Source: Parenemella sanctibonifatiensis (GTDB taxonomy: Bacteria > Actinomycetota > Actinomycetes > Propionibacteriales > Propionibacteriaceae). From it: a stretch of DNA of 64,000 nt. Shown here piece by piece: positions 24,866-34,071 of this stretch; positions within the stretch are counted from its first letter, which is position 1, and the number at the start of each line of letters is the position of its first letter. Position numbers and translations under genes: made by a program. The DNA is taken from contig NZ_NMVJ01000001.1 of NCBI RefSeq assembly GCF_002250565.1, forward strand, positions 558,001 through 622,000, written 5' to 3'. A model generated the notes under the pieces. It had not been told where the DNA came from, did no database searches, and saw only the letters and a program-made list of their open reading frames with translations.

Positions 24866-26147
24866 CCGCCAGGGCGGCCTCGGCCGCCTCCGTCAGCGCC
24901 GTCGCGGCAGCCGCCGGCTCGACATTGCCGGCCAGCAGCTCGCCCGCCTGCGCCACGAAGTCCTTGGCGATCTGGCTGAAGGCCGGGGAGTACGCGGTGC
25001 CGAAGGCGTCCGGCGGGGTCGCCGACACGTCCTCGAGGAAGGTCGACATGTCCTCTGCGCGGTTGGTGTAGTCGACGCCGGACTCGACCAAGTCCACCCG
25101 GGTGGGCAAGAAGTTGGCTCCCTGCGCCATCGCGGTCTGGGACTCCGCAGAATTCATGAAGGCGATGAACTCCGCCGCCAGCTCCTGGCGCGGCGACGCC
25201 TTGAACGCCGCCATGAACTTGCCGCCAGGGAAGCCGCCGGCGCGCGCCTGCGACGGGTTGGGCACCACGGCCCACTCGAAGTCGGCGTTCTCGGCGAAGG
25301 CGGCGACCTGCCAGTTGCCGGAGATGTAGATCGGCGTCTGGCCGGCCAGGAAGACCTCGTTGGCGGCGCTGTAGCGCGAACCTGCCTGCAACACCAGGTC
25401 CTTGGGCATCAGGCCGTCGTTGTTGTACTTCGTGAAGTCGGTCAGCATCTGCGCGGCCATGCCCTCATCGAGGGCCACCGCGGTGCCGTCCTCGTTGTAG
25501 AAGTTGGTGCCGTACTGGCTCAGCATCGTGGAGAAGCGGTGCCCGGAGACGTCGATCGCGATGCCGTACTCGGTGCCGGCCGCACCCTTGATCTCCTCGG
25601 CGGCGGCCACCATCTCCGCCCAGGTCCACGCGGTCGGCACCTCGATGCCGGCCTGCTCGAACAGCGCCAGATTGATCAGCGGACCATTCATGGTGAGGTC
25701 GCTGGGGACCGCCAACCGCTCCCCCGACGCCGGCAGCGCGGCCAGCTCGATCTCCGGCAGGAAAGCCCCGTCGAGGGCCTCCTGCTGGAACTGGTTGAGG
25801 TCCAGCAGGTCGGACTGGAAGGCGGTCAGCGACGCCAGCCGGGCCACGTCGGGCGGGTTGCCGCCGGACAGCCGGGCCTGCAGCGACTGCTCCAAGTTGG
25901 CAAACGGGACGATCTCCAGCGCGACCGTCGCGTCATGCTCCTGCTCGAACTTCGTGATCAGGTCCTCGGTGGCCTTCTGGTCCGGGCCATCGGTGAAGTA
26001 CATGTAGGTGAGGTTGCGGTCCTCGGTCTGTTCGGTGTCCCCGCCACCGGCGGCTCCGCCGGGCGCACACGCACTCAGTCCGAAGGCCGAGGCCCCCACG
26101 CCGAGCGCGCCCAATCCGAATGTGCGACGTGAAAGTCGACCCGTCAT
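24855..26147 (-). CDS. Sugar ABC transporter substrate-binding lipoprotein
   Basis: The 430-residue product is an extracellular solute-binding protein (family 1). ATG 26147, with AGGA upstream, is preferred over the longer reading from 26186. The N terminus has twin arginines (LSRRTFGLGALGVGASAFGL) and a lipobox LSAC at about residues 24-27, so it is probably Tat-exported and lipid-anchored. Typical family segments are EDLITKFEQEHDATVALEIV and FPGGKFMAAFKASPRQELAA. It heads the transporter operon. The sugar is not identifiable from sequence. Confidence 0.88.
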   Translation of the reverse strand: MTGRLSRRTFGLGALGVGASAFGLSACAPGGAAGGGDTEQTEDRNLTYMYFTDGPDQKATEDLITKFEQEHDATVALEIVPFANLEQSLQARLSGGNPPDVARLASLTAFQSDLLDLNQFQQEALDGAFLPEIELAALPASGERLAVPSDLTMNGPLINLALFEQAGIEVPTAWTWAEMVAAAEEIKGAAGTEYGIAIDVSGHRFSTMLSQYGTNFYNEDGTAVALDEGMAAQMLTDFTKYNNDGLMPKDLVLQAGSRYSAANEVFLAGQTPIYISGNWQVAAFAENADFEWAVVPNPSQARAGGFPGGKFMAAFKASPRQELAAEFIAFMNSAESQTAMAQGANFLPTRVDLVESGVDYTNRAEDMSTFLEDVSATPPDAFGTAYSPAFSQIAKDFVAQAGELLAGNVEPAAAATALTEAAEAALADVS

Positions 26148-26357
26148 TTCCGATCCTTCCTCCCTGAAGTGATGCGCACCGCGCATGCGTCGTCGGGGTC
26201 AGCGTAGGCCGATGACCGGTCCGTCGTCAGGAGGAATGGGCAGAACATTTTCCCGCCCCACCAAGGCAGTCCTGCACCAACGTGAAGTCCGCGTGGGCGA
26301 ATGCGCTGGGAATCGGATTTCTCATACGCCGCCCACGGCGGGTAAGAGGCGTACGTA

Positions 26358-27167
26358 TCAACCAGCCCGACGAACCTGACCGGTTTCGGCCGGGTCAGCG
26401 ATCGTCCGGTCGGGAGTGTCGGCGGCCTGCCGCTGGACCTGCTCGGCGCCCTGGCGCTCAGTCTCGGCAGCTTCGCTGGGCCGCGCGTCAGCGGTCGGCG
26501 GGAGCTCCGGCTTGGTGGAATGCGGGCCGGCCAGGTCGATGGTGCGGACCGTACGCGGGGCCTGCGCCTCGGAGACGTAGGTCGGGGCCGTCACCGGGAT
26601 CGGGTCCCACAGCGAGCCGGTCTTGCCCTCGATGGCGCCGGTGAACTCGGTCGTCATCGACGACGCCTGCACCTGCTCGGGATCCAGCGCCACCAAGATG
26701 GTGTCCTCCGCCGATGCCTCATCCAGGGAAGCCAGTCGGCGATCCAACCGGCGGTGCATCGCGCGTACGAACAGCGGCGACAGCCCCAGGAACAGCACCA
26801 ACCCGCCACCGGGGATCGCCACCGACCACCACGGGATCTGGCCCAGCGCAGCCGCGACCACGGTGCCGACCAGCAGCGACAGGATCGCCAGCAAGGAGAG
26901 CCGGCGACGCTTGGCAGCCCGGCGGGCCAGACGAGCGACCGCGGCCTTCTCGGCGCGACGAATCAGCGGGGTGACGACGTCGACATCATCATCGTCGTCG
27001 TCGGCGTGCTCCTCGTCGCGGCGGACCACCTTGACCCGGTCGGAGAAGCGAGCAGAGAAATCGGGGACGTCAATCTCGGGATCATTGCGTTGGTTGAGGT
27101 ACATCGGAACCAGGTACACCAACCACGCGACCGCGATCACACCAAAGATCAGTCCCGTGATTTCCAT
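26358..27167 (-). CDS. sepX: SepX/GlpR-like cell-division membrane protein
   Basis: The product of 269 residues has an N-terminal helix (MEITGLIFGVIAVAWLVYLV), a highly acidic Asp-rich linker, two central helices (LSLLAILSLLVGTVVAAALG and IPGGGLVLFLGLSPLFV) and a long Pro/Ala-rich cytoplasmic tail. This layout, next to rimJ-like and glp genes, matches SepX of Streptomyces and GlpR of Corynebacterium, membrane proteins that localise to the division septum and, in the latter case, bind Glp. The ATG at 27167 starts the first helix. Assignment rests on architecture and gene order, not on a strong motif. Confidence 0.7.
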   Translation of the reverse strand: MEITGLIFGVIAVAWLVYLVPMYLNQRNDPEIDVPDFSARFSDRVKVVRRDEEHADDDDDDVDVVTPLIRRAEKAAVARLARRAAKRRRLSLLAILSLLVGTVVAAALGQIPWWSVAIPGGGLVLFLGLSPLFVRAMHRRLDRRLASLDEASAEDTILVALDPEQVQASSMTTEFTGAIEGKTGSLWDPIPVTAPTYVSEAQAPRTVRTIDLAGPHSTKPELPPTADARPSEAAETERQGAEQVQRQAADTPDRTIADPAETGQVRRAG

Positions 27168-27252
27168 GACCGAAACGGTAGAACCGTTCTGCCCGCAATG
27201 GCCGCAGGCTGAGCGCGTGTCGCCCCGCAACCGACCAATTCGTCTCGGAAAG

Positions 27253-27984
27253 TCAGTCCTGCGGGCATGAATCCGGGTCCTCGGCGATGTCCTCGGTGAT
27301 GGCCTCGTGTTGCCGCTGCGGCACCCGCGCCAGGATGCCTTCGGGCACCTCTTCGGGGGTGACCACGAAGACCTCGTGGTCGCGCCAGTCACCATCAATG
27401 TGGAGATAACGGGGCCGGCTGCCCTCATGTCGAAATCCCAGCTTCTCGACCACCCGCAGGCTCCGGGCATTTTCGGGACGGATGGCGATCTCGATCCGAT
27501 GAAGGCCCATCACACGGAAGCAGTAGTCGGTCGCCAACGCGACCGCGGTCGGCACGATGCCGTGCCCGGCCCACCGCTGGTCGACCCAGTAGCCGATCTG
27601 CCCCCACCGGGCCGCACCCAGCGCAATCCCCGACACGGTCAACTGGCCGGCCGTGACGGGTCGGCGCCGCTCCCCCTCGACCCAGACCGGGTCGTAGTCG
27701 ATCAGCCACGGCAACATCGACCCCTCCCGGGCTCGGCGCCGCAGCTCCCAGATCATCTCCGAATAGGTACGCGGCGGACCCTCACCGCCGGGTGGGGTGG
27801 TCGGATCCCACGGCCCCAACCAGCCCTGGTTGCGGGACCGCAGCTCCCGCCACAGCCCCGCATCGCGCATCCGCATCGGCCGCAACCCGATCGCCTGCCA
27901 TTCGAGCGTGACCGGCCAACGGTGGGTGTCGCGATAGCGCGGCCCCGGCACGGATGCCAGCCGTGGTGGCGGTTCAGTGGTCAT
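27253..27984 (-). CDS. RimJ/RimL-like GNAT N-acetyltransferase
   Basis: This 243-residue acetyltransferase has the GNAT acetyl-CoA site in QIGYWVDQRWAGHGIVPTAV and the later RIEIAIRPENARSLRVVEKL, followed by GFRHEGSRPRYLHIDG, which is diagnostic for RimJ/RimL-like enzymes acting on protein N termini. The target is unknown. It sits between sepX and glp, a gene order widely kept in actinobacteria. Twelve bases separate it from glp. Confidence 0.87.
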   Translation of the reverse strand: MTTEPPPRLASVPGPRYRDTHRWPVTLEWQAIGLRPMRMRDAGLWRELRSRNQGWLGPWDPTTPPGGEGPPRTYSEMIWELRRRAREGSMLPWLIDYDPVWVEGERRRPVTAGQLTVSGIALGAARWGQIGYWVDQRWAGHGIVPTAVALATDYCFRVMGLHRIEIAIRPENARSLRVVEKLGFRHEGSRPRYLHIDGDWRDHEVFVVTPEEVPEGILARVPQRQHEAITEDIAEDPDSCPQD

Positions 27985-27996
27985 GCCCGGCGCCGG

Positions 27997-29322
27997 TCAG
28001 CGGTCATCCTTCTGCAGCGGCCAAGCCAGGACCAGGTCACCCTTCTCCAGCACCTCGGTGTCGGGGTCGAGCAGCAACAGCGCGTTGCCCTCGGCGAGGT
28101 CGCCAAGCTGGTGCGAGTCGGGGCTTCCGATCGGTTCGATGGCCGGGCCCTCGCTGGTGTCGGTGATCCGGGCGCGCAGCACCTCGGCGACCCCGGGCTC
28201 GGAGGTGACCTGGGTGGCCAACGTGCAGTCGAGCACCGAGCGGTCCAGCGGCTCGAGACCCATCTGCTTGCGGAGCAGCGGGCGTACGAAGACCTCGAAG
28301 GACACGAACGCGCCGACCGGGTCGCCGGGCAGCAGCACGATCGGCACCTCCTCGTCACCGATCAGGCCGAAGCCCTGCTTGTGGCCGGGCTGCAGCGCGA
28401 CCTCGGAGACGTCGGTGGGGCCGAGCTCCGGCACCACCTGACCGACGATGGTCTGGTCGTCGTCACGGCCACCGGTGCAGATCAGCAGGTCCGCGCGTAC
28501 CAGCTGGTCCGAGATGGTCTGCTTCACCTCTTCGGGATCATCGGACACGATCCCGACCCGGAACACCTGGGCGCCCTGGGCGCGAGCGGCGGCCGCGAGC
28601 ATGTGGGAGTTGGAGTCGTAGACCTCCCCCTCCCGCAGGCCGGTGCCGGGCGGCACCAGATCGGTGCCGGTGGCGAGCACCACCACTCGGGGCCGGGGCC
28701 GGGCCAGCACCTTGTCGAAGCCGGTCGCGGCCAGCAGGCCGGTGTTGCGGGCACCCAGCAGGTCACCGTCGCGGATCAGTTCGTCACCGATCGACACGTC
28801 ACTGCCGCGGGCGCGGATGTTGTCGCCGGCGCGGACGTGGCCGAAGACGCTCAGCTCCTGCTCGCCCCGGTCGGTCAGCCCCAACCGGACCACGGCATCG
28901 GCGTCGCCGGGAATCGGCGCGCCGACGGTGACCCGCACGGCAGACCGGGCAGGCAGTTCCTCACCGAACCCCTCGGCACCGTCACTGGCGTCCAGCGAAC
29001 CGATCGCGGTCAACTTGAGGGGATTGTCCTCGGCGGCACCGGCGACGTCGGCCGCACGGACCGCGTAGCCAGCGATCGCGGCCTGGTCGTGGGCCGGCAG
29101 CGCAATGTCCGACAGCAGGTCCTCACAGACCGGCAGCCCCCAGGCGTCCAGCAGTTCCATGCCGAACGGAGGCAGCGGCTCCACCATCGACAACAACCAG
29201 TCGCGGTGGTCGGCGACCGACCGACGGCCCAGCTCGTCGGGATCCGGAGCGGGCGGGAGCGTGGGCTCCGGCTCCGGCTCGGGAGCTTCGACGACCTGCT
29301 TCTTCCTGCGGAACAAACCCAT
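27997..29322 (-). CDS. glp: Gephyrin-like protein Glp (MoeA fold) of the divisome
   Basis: The 441-residue protein has the MoeA/gephyrin fold: FGHVRAGDNIRARGSDVSIG, VVVLATGTDLVPPGTGL, DSNSHMLAAAARAQGAQVF and LLICTGGRDDD, PGDPVGAFVSFEVFVRPLL. The extra N terminus MGLFRRKKQ with an acidic Pro-rich stretch is not found in ordinary MoeA. With rimJ-like and sepX-like genes downstream it matches Glp, which binds FtsZ and the membrane protein GlpR in Corynebacterium. A molybdenum-cofactor role cannot be excluded, but no mob or moa genes are nearby. Confidence 0.82.
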   Translation of the reverse strand: MGLFRRKKQVVEAPEPEPEPTLPPAPDPDELGRRSVADHRDWLLSMVEPLPPFGMELLDAWGLPVCEDLLSDIALPAHDQAAIAGYAVRAADVAGAAEDNPLKLTAIGSLDASDGAEGFGEELPARSAVRVTVGAPIPGDADAVVRLGLTDRGEQELSVFGHVRAGDNIRARGSDVSIGDELIRDGDLLGARNTGLLAATGFDKVLARPRPRVVVLATGTDLVPPGTGLREGEVYDSNSHMLAAAARAQGAQVFRVGIVSDDPEEVKQTISDQLVRADLLICTGGRDDDQTIVGQVVPELGPTDVSEVALQPGHKQGFGLIGDEEVPIVLLPGDPVGAFVSFEVFVRPLLRKQMGLEPLDRSVLDCTLATQVTSEPGVAEVLRARITDTSEGPAIEPIGSPDSHQLGDLAEGNALLLLDPDTEVLEKGDLVLAWPLQKDDR

Positions 29323-29504
29323 GGCGGCAGCCTACGAGACGAATCCGCCGACGGCGGGCAGCGGCACGGGCGTGGTTGCGGTGGGATCGGGCCAGCGAGG
29401 GGTACGACTCGGCACCCGGCGCGACTGCTGGCGTCGCTGCCGGCCCATCTCGGCACCGCCGTGGAAGACTGGACCCGCCCGCCGACCAGACCTGCGCAGG
29501 AGCG

Positions 29505-30158
29505 ATGACCAACCACGAATCTCCCGTTACGCCCGGCCCCGGCCCCGCCGCGAAGTCCGAACTGCGCACGGTGCTGCGCGCGCGGCGCCGCGGGCTGGAC
29601 CGCGCCGTGGTGGACGACCGACGTACCGCGGCGCTGCTGCGCGTCCTCGCCGAGCCACCGGCGGTCGTCGCCGCGTACTGGTCCCGGCCCGACGAGCCCG
29701 ACACCCACGCCCTCATCGACGCGCTGGTGGCGCGGGGCGTACGCGTGCTGCTCCCTTGCGGCACGGACCCGGACTGGGCCGAACACCAGCCCGGCCAACT
29801 GCGACCGGGCACGTACGGCGTCGCCGAACCCACCGGTACGCCGCTCGGCGCGGCCGCGCTGGCCGAGGCCGGGCTGATCCTGTGTCCGGCACTGGCAGTC
29901 GACCGGTCCGGTCGCCGGCTCGGCAAGGGTGGCGGCTGGTATGACCGAGCCCTGTTGCACGCCGCCGCCGACGCCGAGCTCTGGGCGCTGGTCGATGTGG
30001 CCGAGGTGCTGGACCAGGTGCCGACCGAACCGCACGACCGGCCCGTGACCGGCTGGGTGACCGAGGCCGGGCTCGCACGGGCCGGCGCACCGGTGGGTCT
30101 GGGCGCCCGGCACGACCTGCCCGCGCCCGCGGCACCCGACCAGGCGGCCGCCCGATGA
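29505..30158 (+). CDS. 5-formyltetrahydrofolate cyclo-ligase
   Basis: This enzyme turns 5-formyl-THF into 5,10-methenyl-THF with ATP. The 217-residue protein has the signature GRRLGKGGGWYDRAL near residues 145-160, and AELWALVDVAEVL preceding the C-terminal region. The start at ATG 29505 has CAGGAG upstream. It is divergent from glp and its stop overlaps the start of the glycosyltransferase gene. In other actinobacteria this gene also lies next to the glp cluster. Confidence 0.9.
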   Translation: MTNHESPVTPGPGPAAKSELRTVLRARRRGLDRAVVDDRRTAALLRVLAEPPAVVAAYWSRPDEPDTHALIDALVARGVRVLLPCGTDPDWAEHQPGQLRPGTYGVAEPTGTPLGAAALAEAGLILCPALAVDRSGRRLGKGGGWYDRALLHAAADAELWALVDVAEVLDQVPTEPHDRPVTGWVTEAGLARAGAPVGLGARHDLPAPAAPDQAAAR

Positions 30159-31645
30159 TCGCCCCGGCCGCCACCGCAACCCCCATCAGGTGGCATCGGA
30201 TCACTGGCGCCCCCGCCGCCGCGCCCGTGGCCGTCGCCGTGCTGGCGTTGCTCATCGGCGGGCTCGGCTTCTGGCTGCCCGGCGCGTGGTCCGACGAGGG
30301 CGCCACGATGGTCGCCACCGACCGTTCGCTGGGACAACTGATCAAGATGGTGGGCCGGATCGACGCCGTCCACGCGGCCTATTACGGCGGCGCGTGGCTG
30401 TGGGGCCTGCTCTTCGGGCACAGCGTCGTCGCGCTGCGGGCGATCTCGGTCGTCGCGATCGCCGGCCTGGCCGCCGTGATGACGATCTGGGGTCGCCGCA
30501 CCATCGACGTACGCTTCGGCGTACAGGTCGGCGTCATCACCGCGCTGCTGCCGGAGATGACCTGGGCCGCGACCGAGGCCCGCTCCGCGGCGGTGTCGAC
30601 ACTGGCGTACGCCATCACCGTCTGGCTGCTGTCGATCGCGCTGGAACGGCGCCGCTGGGGCTGGTGGCTCGGGTACGGGCTGGCGCTAACCGTGACCGTC
30701 TGGCTGTTTCTGTTTGCGGCGCTGGGGACGCTCGGGCTCGGCGCGATGATGCTGCTGTCCCGCCCGGATCGGCGCAGTTGGCGGGCCTGGCTGATCGCGA
30801 CCGCGGTGGCCGGAGCGACCGCGCTGCCGCTCGCCCGACAGATGCTGCGGCAGTCCAAGCAGGTCAACTGGATCGAGGGCACCGACCTCACCACGGTGGT
30901 GCGGATCCTCACCACCCAGACCTGGGACAACTCCCTCACCCCACCGGGCTGGATCTGGCCGGCGGTGCTGGGGTGGCTGCTGTGTGCGGCCGCGACGGTG
31001 CTGGTGGTCCGCCGCGGCACCGCGGACCTGCGTCGCGTGCTGCTGGCCGGTTGGGCCTGGTGGGGACTGCCAACCGTTGCGCTGGCGATCGCCGGGCTGC
31101 TGCGCCCGACCTACGTCGAGCGGTACGTCGCCTTCGCCGCGCCCGGACTGGCCGTGGTGCTGGCGGCCGGCGTCTGGCAGCTGCTGGCAGAGGCCAAGCC
31201 GGGCTGGTCGGCACGCGTACGCGGGCTGGTCGCGACGGCGCTGATCCTGCTGGCGGTGGCGCCGGGGTGGTACCAGGCACGGTTGCCGGAGGCGAAGTCG
31301 ACGTGGATCCGGGTCGCCGAACACGTCGATGCGGTGACGGCCCCGGGCGACTCAATCGTCTACATCCCCCACCATCGCAACGTCGCGCGCAGCCTGCCGG
31401 CGTACTTCGACGACCTCGTCGACATCAACCTCGGCGAGCCCTACGGCACCACCAGCCAACTCTGGGACATCTCGGTGCCGGTGGCCGACGTACCGGAACG
31501 CTGGCAGGACCTGGACCACCTGTGGGTCCTGTCCAAGGGCGAACGTTTCGACCATCCCGACATGCAAACCCTGCTCGGCGCCGGGTTCGAGGTGGTCAGC
31601 GAGTGGTCCTACGACGGCTCCTACGTGTACGAACTGCGGCGCTGA
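30155..31645 (+). CDS. GT-C-fold membrane glycosyltransferase (mannosyltransferase-like)
   Basis: The 496-residue protein has about ten hydrophobic helices and an acidic first loop, WLPGAWSDEGATMVATDRSL, whose Asp-Glu pair is the usual catalytic acid of GT-C enzymes. It ends in a soluble extracytoplasmic domain of about 110 residues. Such enzymes use polyprenyl-phosphate sugars to glycosylate proteins or cell-wall glycans outside the membrane. The start codon overlaps the previous stop. Donor and acceptor are unknown. Confidence 0.78.
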   Translation: MIAPAATATPIRWHRITGAPAAAPVAVAVLALLIGGLGFWLPGAWSDEGATMVATDRSLGQLIKMVGRIDAVHAAYYGGAWLWGLLFGHSVVALRAISVVAIAGLAAVMTIWGRRTIDVRFGVQVGVITALLPEMTWAATEARSAAVSTLAYAITVWLLSIALERRRWGWWLGYGLALTVTVWLFLFAALGTLGLGAMMLLSRPDRRSWRAWLIATAVAGATALPLARQMLRQSKQVNWIEGTDLTTVVRILTTQTWDNSLTPPGWIWPAVLGWLLCAAATVLVVRRGTADLRRVLLAGWAWWGLPTVALAIAGLLRPTYVERYVAFAAPGLAVVLAAGVWQLLAEAKPGWSARVRGLVATALILLAVAPGWYQARLPEAKSTWIRVAEHVDAVTAPGDSIVYIPHHRNVARSLPAYFDDLVDINLGEPYGTTSQLWDISVPVADVPERWQDLDHLWVLSKGERFDHPDMQTLLGAGFEVVSEWSYDGSYVYELRR

Positions 31646-31684
31646 AGGTTCGGTCGCGTCAGAAAACCCGCTCAGCCGGTTCGG

Positions 31685-33400
31685 TTACTGCACGTCGCGC
31701 CAGTCCACGCTCATCAGGCGCTGACCGTTGACGAAGTAGACCCGGTGGTCATCGCCGAGCACCATCAGGACGCCCTTGATGTTGCTGACCCGGGTCAGGT
31801 CGTGCCGCCCGATCGGGGGCACGCTGATCAGGGTGCTGCCGACCGCGCCGTAGAGCCGGTTGGTGCTCCGGTCGAACTCCAACCAGGCCCCGGTCCAGGT
31901 GCCGCCGGCGAACTCGTCCCAGTCGAAGGGCTCGATCTCGTACTCGACCAGCTCGCTGCCGTCGGTGGTGCTGAGCGAATGCAGCGTGCCCTTGGTGCCG
32001 GCCCAGACCTGCCTCCCCGGCGTCACCTCCAGCGCCGTGACCATCCGCTGTCCCTCAACCTCGACGTTCCACACCAGCTCGCGGGTCGCCATGTCGAAGG
32101 CGAACACCCGCGCATTCTGCTGGGTCGGGAAGGCGCCGTTGCCGCCGTAGACCGAGGTGCCGCCGTAGAGAATGCCGTTCTCGTACGCCAGCGCCGTGAT
32201 CGAATGGTCCTCGATGATGTTGCGATAGACGTCGTTCTGCTTGGTGACCGGGTCGTGGATCGCGAGGGCACCGATCAGGCTGCCGTACTCGGGGACGGTG
32301 CCGACCGCGACCAGCCCACCGGCATCGGTGAGCGCGAAGGGCCGGTCCTGACCGTACGGATCGAGGTCGAGCGCACGCACCGGATTGCCGTCACCGAGCG
32401 GCTTGGAGGTGTCGATCGCCTCCAGCTTCGCACCCGGATAGCGGCCGGCGTACAGGGTGTCGCCGACGGTAGCGAAGCCCTCGGCCTGCCCGAGCGCGGC
32501 CTCGAAGGCCCACTCATCGGAGGTCGTGTCGTAGGTCGCGAAGCCGCCGGAGAAGTAGCCGCCGAAGTGGAGGCGACCATCCGGTCCGACCACCGAGGAG
32601 CGCGGGTTGGTCGGCGTACCGGGCAGGTCGAGGACGAGCTCCTCGAGGTCGCCGGTGCTGATGTCGTAGCGGTGCAGGACGTTGCCGTAGATGCTGACGA
32701 CATACTCGGAGTCACCCTCGGTGACCACGCCGATGCCCTTCGTGCCGACGGCGAGGTCGGTCGAGGTGATCTCCCGGTCCGGGGAGATGCTGTGCAGCGC
32801 GCCGCCGGCCGTGAACCAGGTGGTGCCCGAGGCATCACGACCGACCCGCTGCGGGTTCATGTTGGGAATGAAGTCGGTCACCCACTCACCGGTGACGGTG
32901 TCGTAGATCGCGCCGCCGTTGCCGCTGGCGCACTGGAAATGAACGAACAGGTCGGTGCCCGAGGTCGCCATCTCATAGGTGAAGGTGCAGTCCGTACGCC
33001 CCTCCGGCAGCGGGATCTCGGTCTTCTCGCCGGTGACGATGTCGACGCCCCAGGCACCGCTGGCGCCGGGCAGCGAGTGGCTGGCGAGCACCTCGCCGGT
33101 GAACGGGTTGATCTCGGCCAGGTAGGCCGGCTTGCCGGAGATGACTGCCCAGGTACGCGGCGTACCGTCGGGCATCATTCCGGTCGCGGCACCGGCAACG
33201 GTGGTGGCCGTCAGCGGAATGTCGCCATGATCGGTGACCTCCAACTCGACCTCCTTGGTGGCGGCGCTGGCGGGGATCGTGGTGGGCAGAGCCAACATCA
33301 GGCCGAGCCCGAGCACGGCGAGCAGGCGCGTGAGTCGCTGGAGATGCGCTCGGTGAAGATGCGCTCGCTGGAGAGCTGTCGGTGACAAGACCGGGGACAT
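31685..33400 (-). CDS. Secreted beta-propeller protein
   Basis: The product of 571 residues starts at ATG 33400 (GGGAG upstream), not at the longer reading from 33601. A signal peptide is clear: Arg/His-rich N region, then LLAVLGLGLMLALPTTIPAS, cleaved near ASA-A. The mature part shows blade-like repeats of about 45-50 residues ending in Gly-rich turns (VGPDGRLHFGGYFSGGFATY, VGDTLYAGRYPGAKLEAIDT), as in PQQ/YVTN-type propellers. No catalytic residues are recognised. A binding or scaffolding role outside the cell is likely. It is convergent with the glycosyltransferase gene. Confidence 0.75.
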   Translation of the reverse strand: MSPVLSPTALQRAHLHRAHLQRLTRLLAVLGLGLMLALPTTIPASAATKEVELEVTDHGDIPLTATTVAGAATGMMPDGTPRTWAVISGKPAYLAEINPFTGEVLASHSLPGASGAWGVDIVTGEKTEIPLPEGRTDCTFTYEMATSGTDLFVHFQCASGNGGAIYDTVTGEWVTDFIPNMNPQRVGRDASGTTWFTAGGALHSISPDREITSTDLAVGTKGIGVVTEGDSEYVVSIYGNVLHRYDISTGDLEELVLDLPGTPTNPRSSVVGPDGRLHFGGYFSGGFATYDTTSDEWAFEAALGQAEGFATVGDTLYAGRYPGAKLEAIDTSKPLGDGNPVRALDLDPYGQDRPFALTDAGGLVAVGTVPEYGSLIGALAIHDPVTKQNDVYRNIIEDHSITALAYENGILYGGTSVYGGNGAFPTQQNARVFAFDMATRELVWNVEVEGQRMVTALEVTPGRQVWAGTKGTLHSLSTTDGSELVEYEIEPFDWDEFAGGTWTGAWLEFDRSTNRLYGAVGSTLISVPPIGRHDLTRVSNIKGVLMVLGDDHRVYFVNGQRLMSVDWRDVQ

Positions 33401-33600
33401 CGATGACTCCCAAAGGGGTGGACCGGCTCGGCTCGGGGGTGAGCCGGGGGCGACCGGCGGCCGCAGCACTGCAGCCAGTCGCCATCGTTGTTGCCGCTGC
33501 GACGGCGTCAAGGGCCCATCCACATCGTCACACACCGGCCACATCGGGGTAGGATGCCCCGGGTCCGCCACAGGGGCGGAGTCCGCAGGAAGAGGAGCCA

Positions 33601-34002
33601 ATGCCCACCTATCAGTACCGTTGCACCGAGTGCGGCCACCAGTTGGAGGCGGTCCAGAAGTTCACCGACCCGTCGCTGACCGAATGCCCCGACTGCGGCG
33701 GCCAGCTCCGCAAGGTGTTCAGCGCGGTGGGCGTGGTCTTCAAGGGCTCGGGCTTCTACAAGACCGACAGCCGCGGCTCCAACACCATCGATGCCACCCC
33801 GAGCGATTCGGGTAGCAGCGACAGCAAGTCGGAGTCTGCCAAGTCCGAGTCCACGAAGTCGGGGAGCTCCACCTCCGACAGCAGCTCCTCGACGAAGTCC
33901 GAGAGCAAGCCCGCGGCGACCACGAGCTCGTCGTCGAGTTCCGCGTCGGCCAGTTCCTCGAGCAGCTCGTCATCCACAGGTTCGGCCAGTTCCTCGAAGT
34001 GA
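33601..34002 (+). CDS. FmdB-like zinc-ribbon protein with a long serine tail
   Basis: The first 60 residues are an FmdB-type zinc ribbon: MPTYQYRCTECGH with C8 and C11, and CPDCGGQ with the second cysteine pair. FmdB proteins are small putative regulators. The remaining 70 residues are almost entirely Ser, Lys, Glu, Thr and Ala and must be disordered; the family is usually 60-110 residues long. An AGGAGCC precedes the ATG. It is divergent from the propeller gene. Confidence 0.85.
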   Translation: MPTYQYRCTECGHQLEAVQKFTDPSLTECPDCGGQLRKVFSAVGVVFKGSGFYKTDSRGSNTIDATPSDSGSSDSKSESAKSESTKSGSSTSDSSSSTKSESKPAATTSSSSSSASASSSSSSSSTGSASSSK

Positions 34003-34071
34003 TCCCGATTGCCTGTGGACAACTCCACGGTTGCTACAGACAACGAGGCGGTCAGTGATCACAGTTGAGTG

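Noticed and set aside
27997-29322. MoeA for molybdenum cofactor synthesis
   Set aside because: The N-terminal extension and the rimJ-like and sepX-like neighbours fit Glp better; no other molybdenum-cofactor gene is present. It is not fully excluded.
31685-33601. Start of the propeller gene at 33601
   Set aside because: The extra 67 residues precede a good signal peptide and overlap the start region of the divergent FmdB-like gene; ATG 33400 with GGAG is better.
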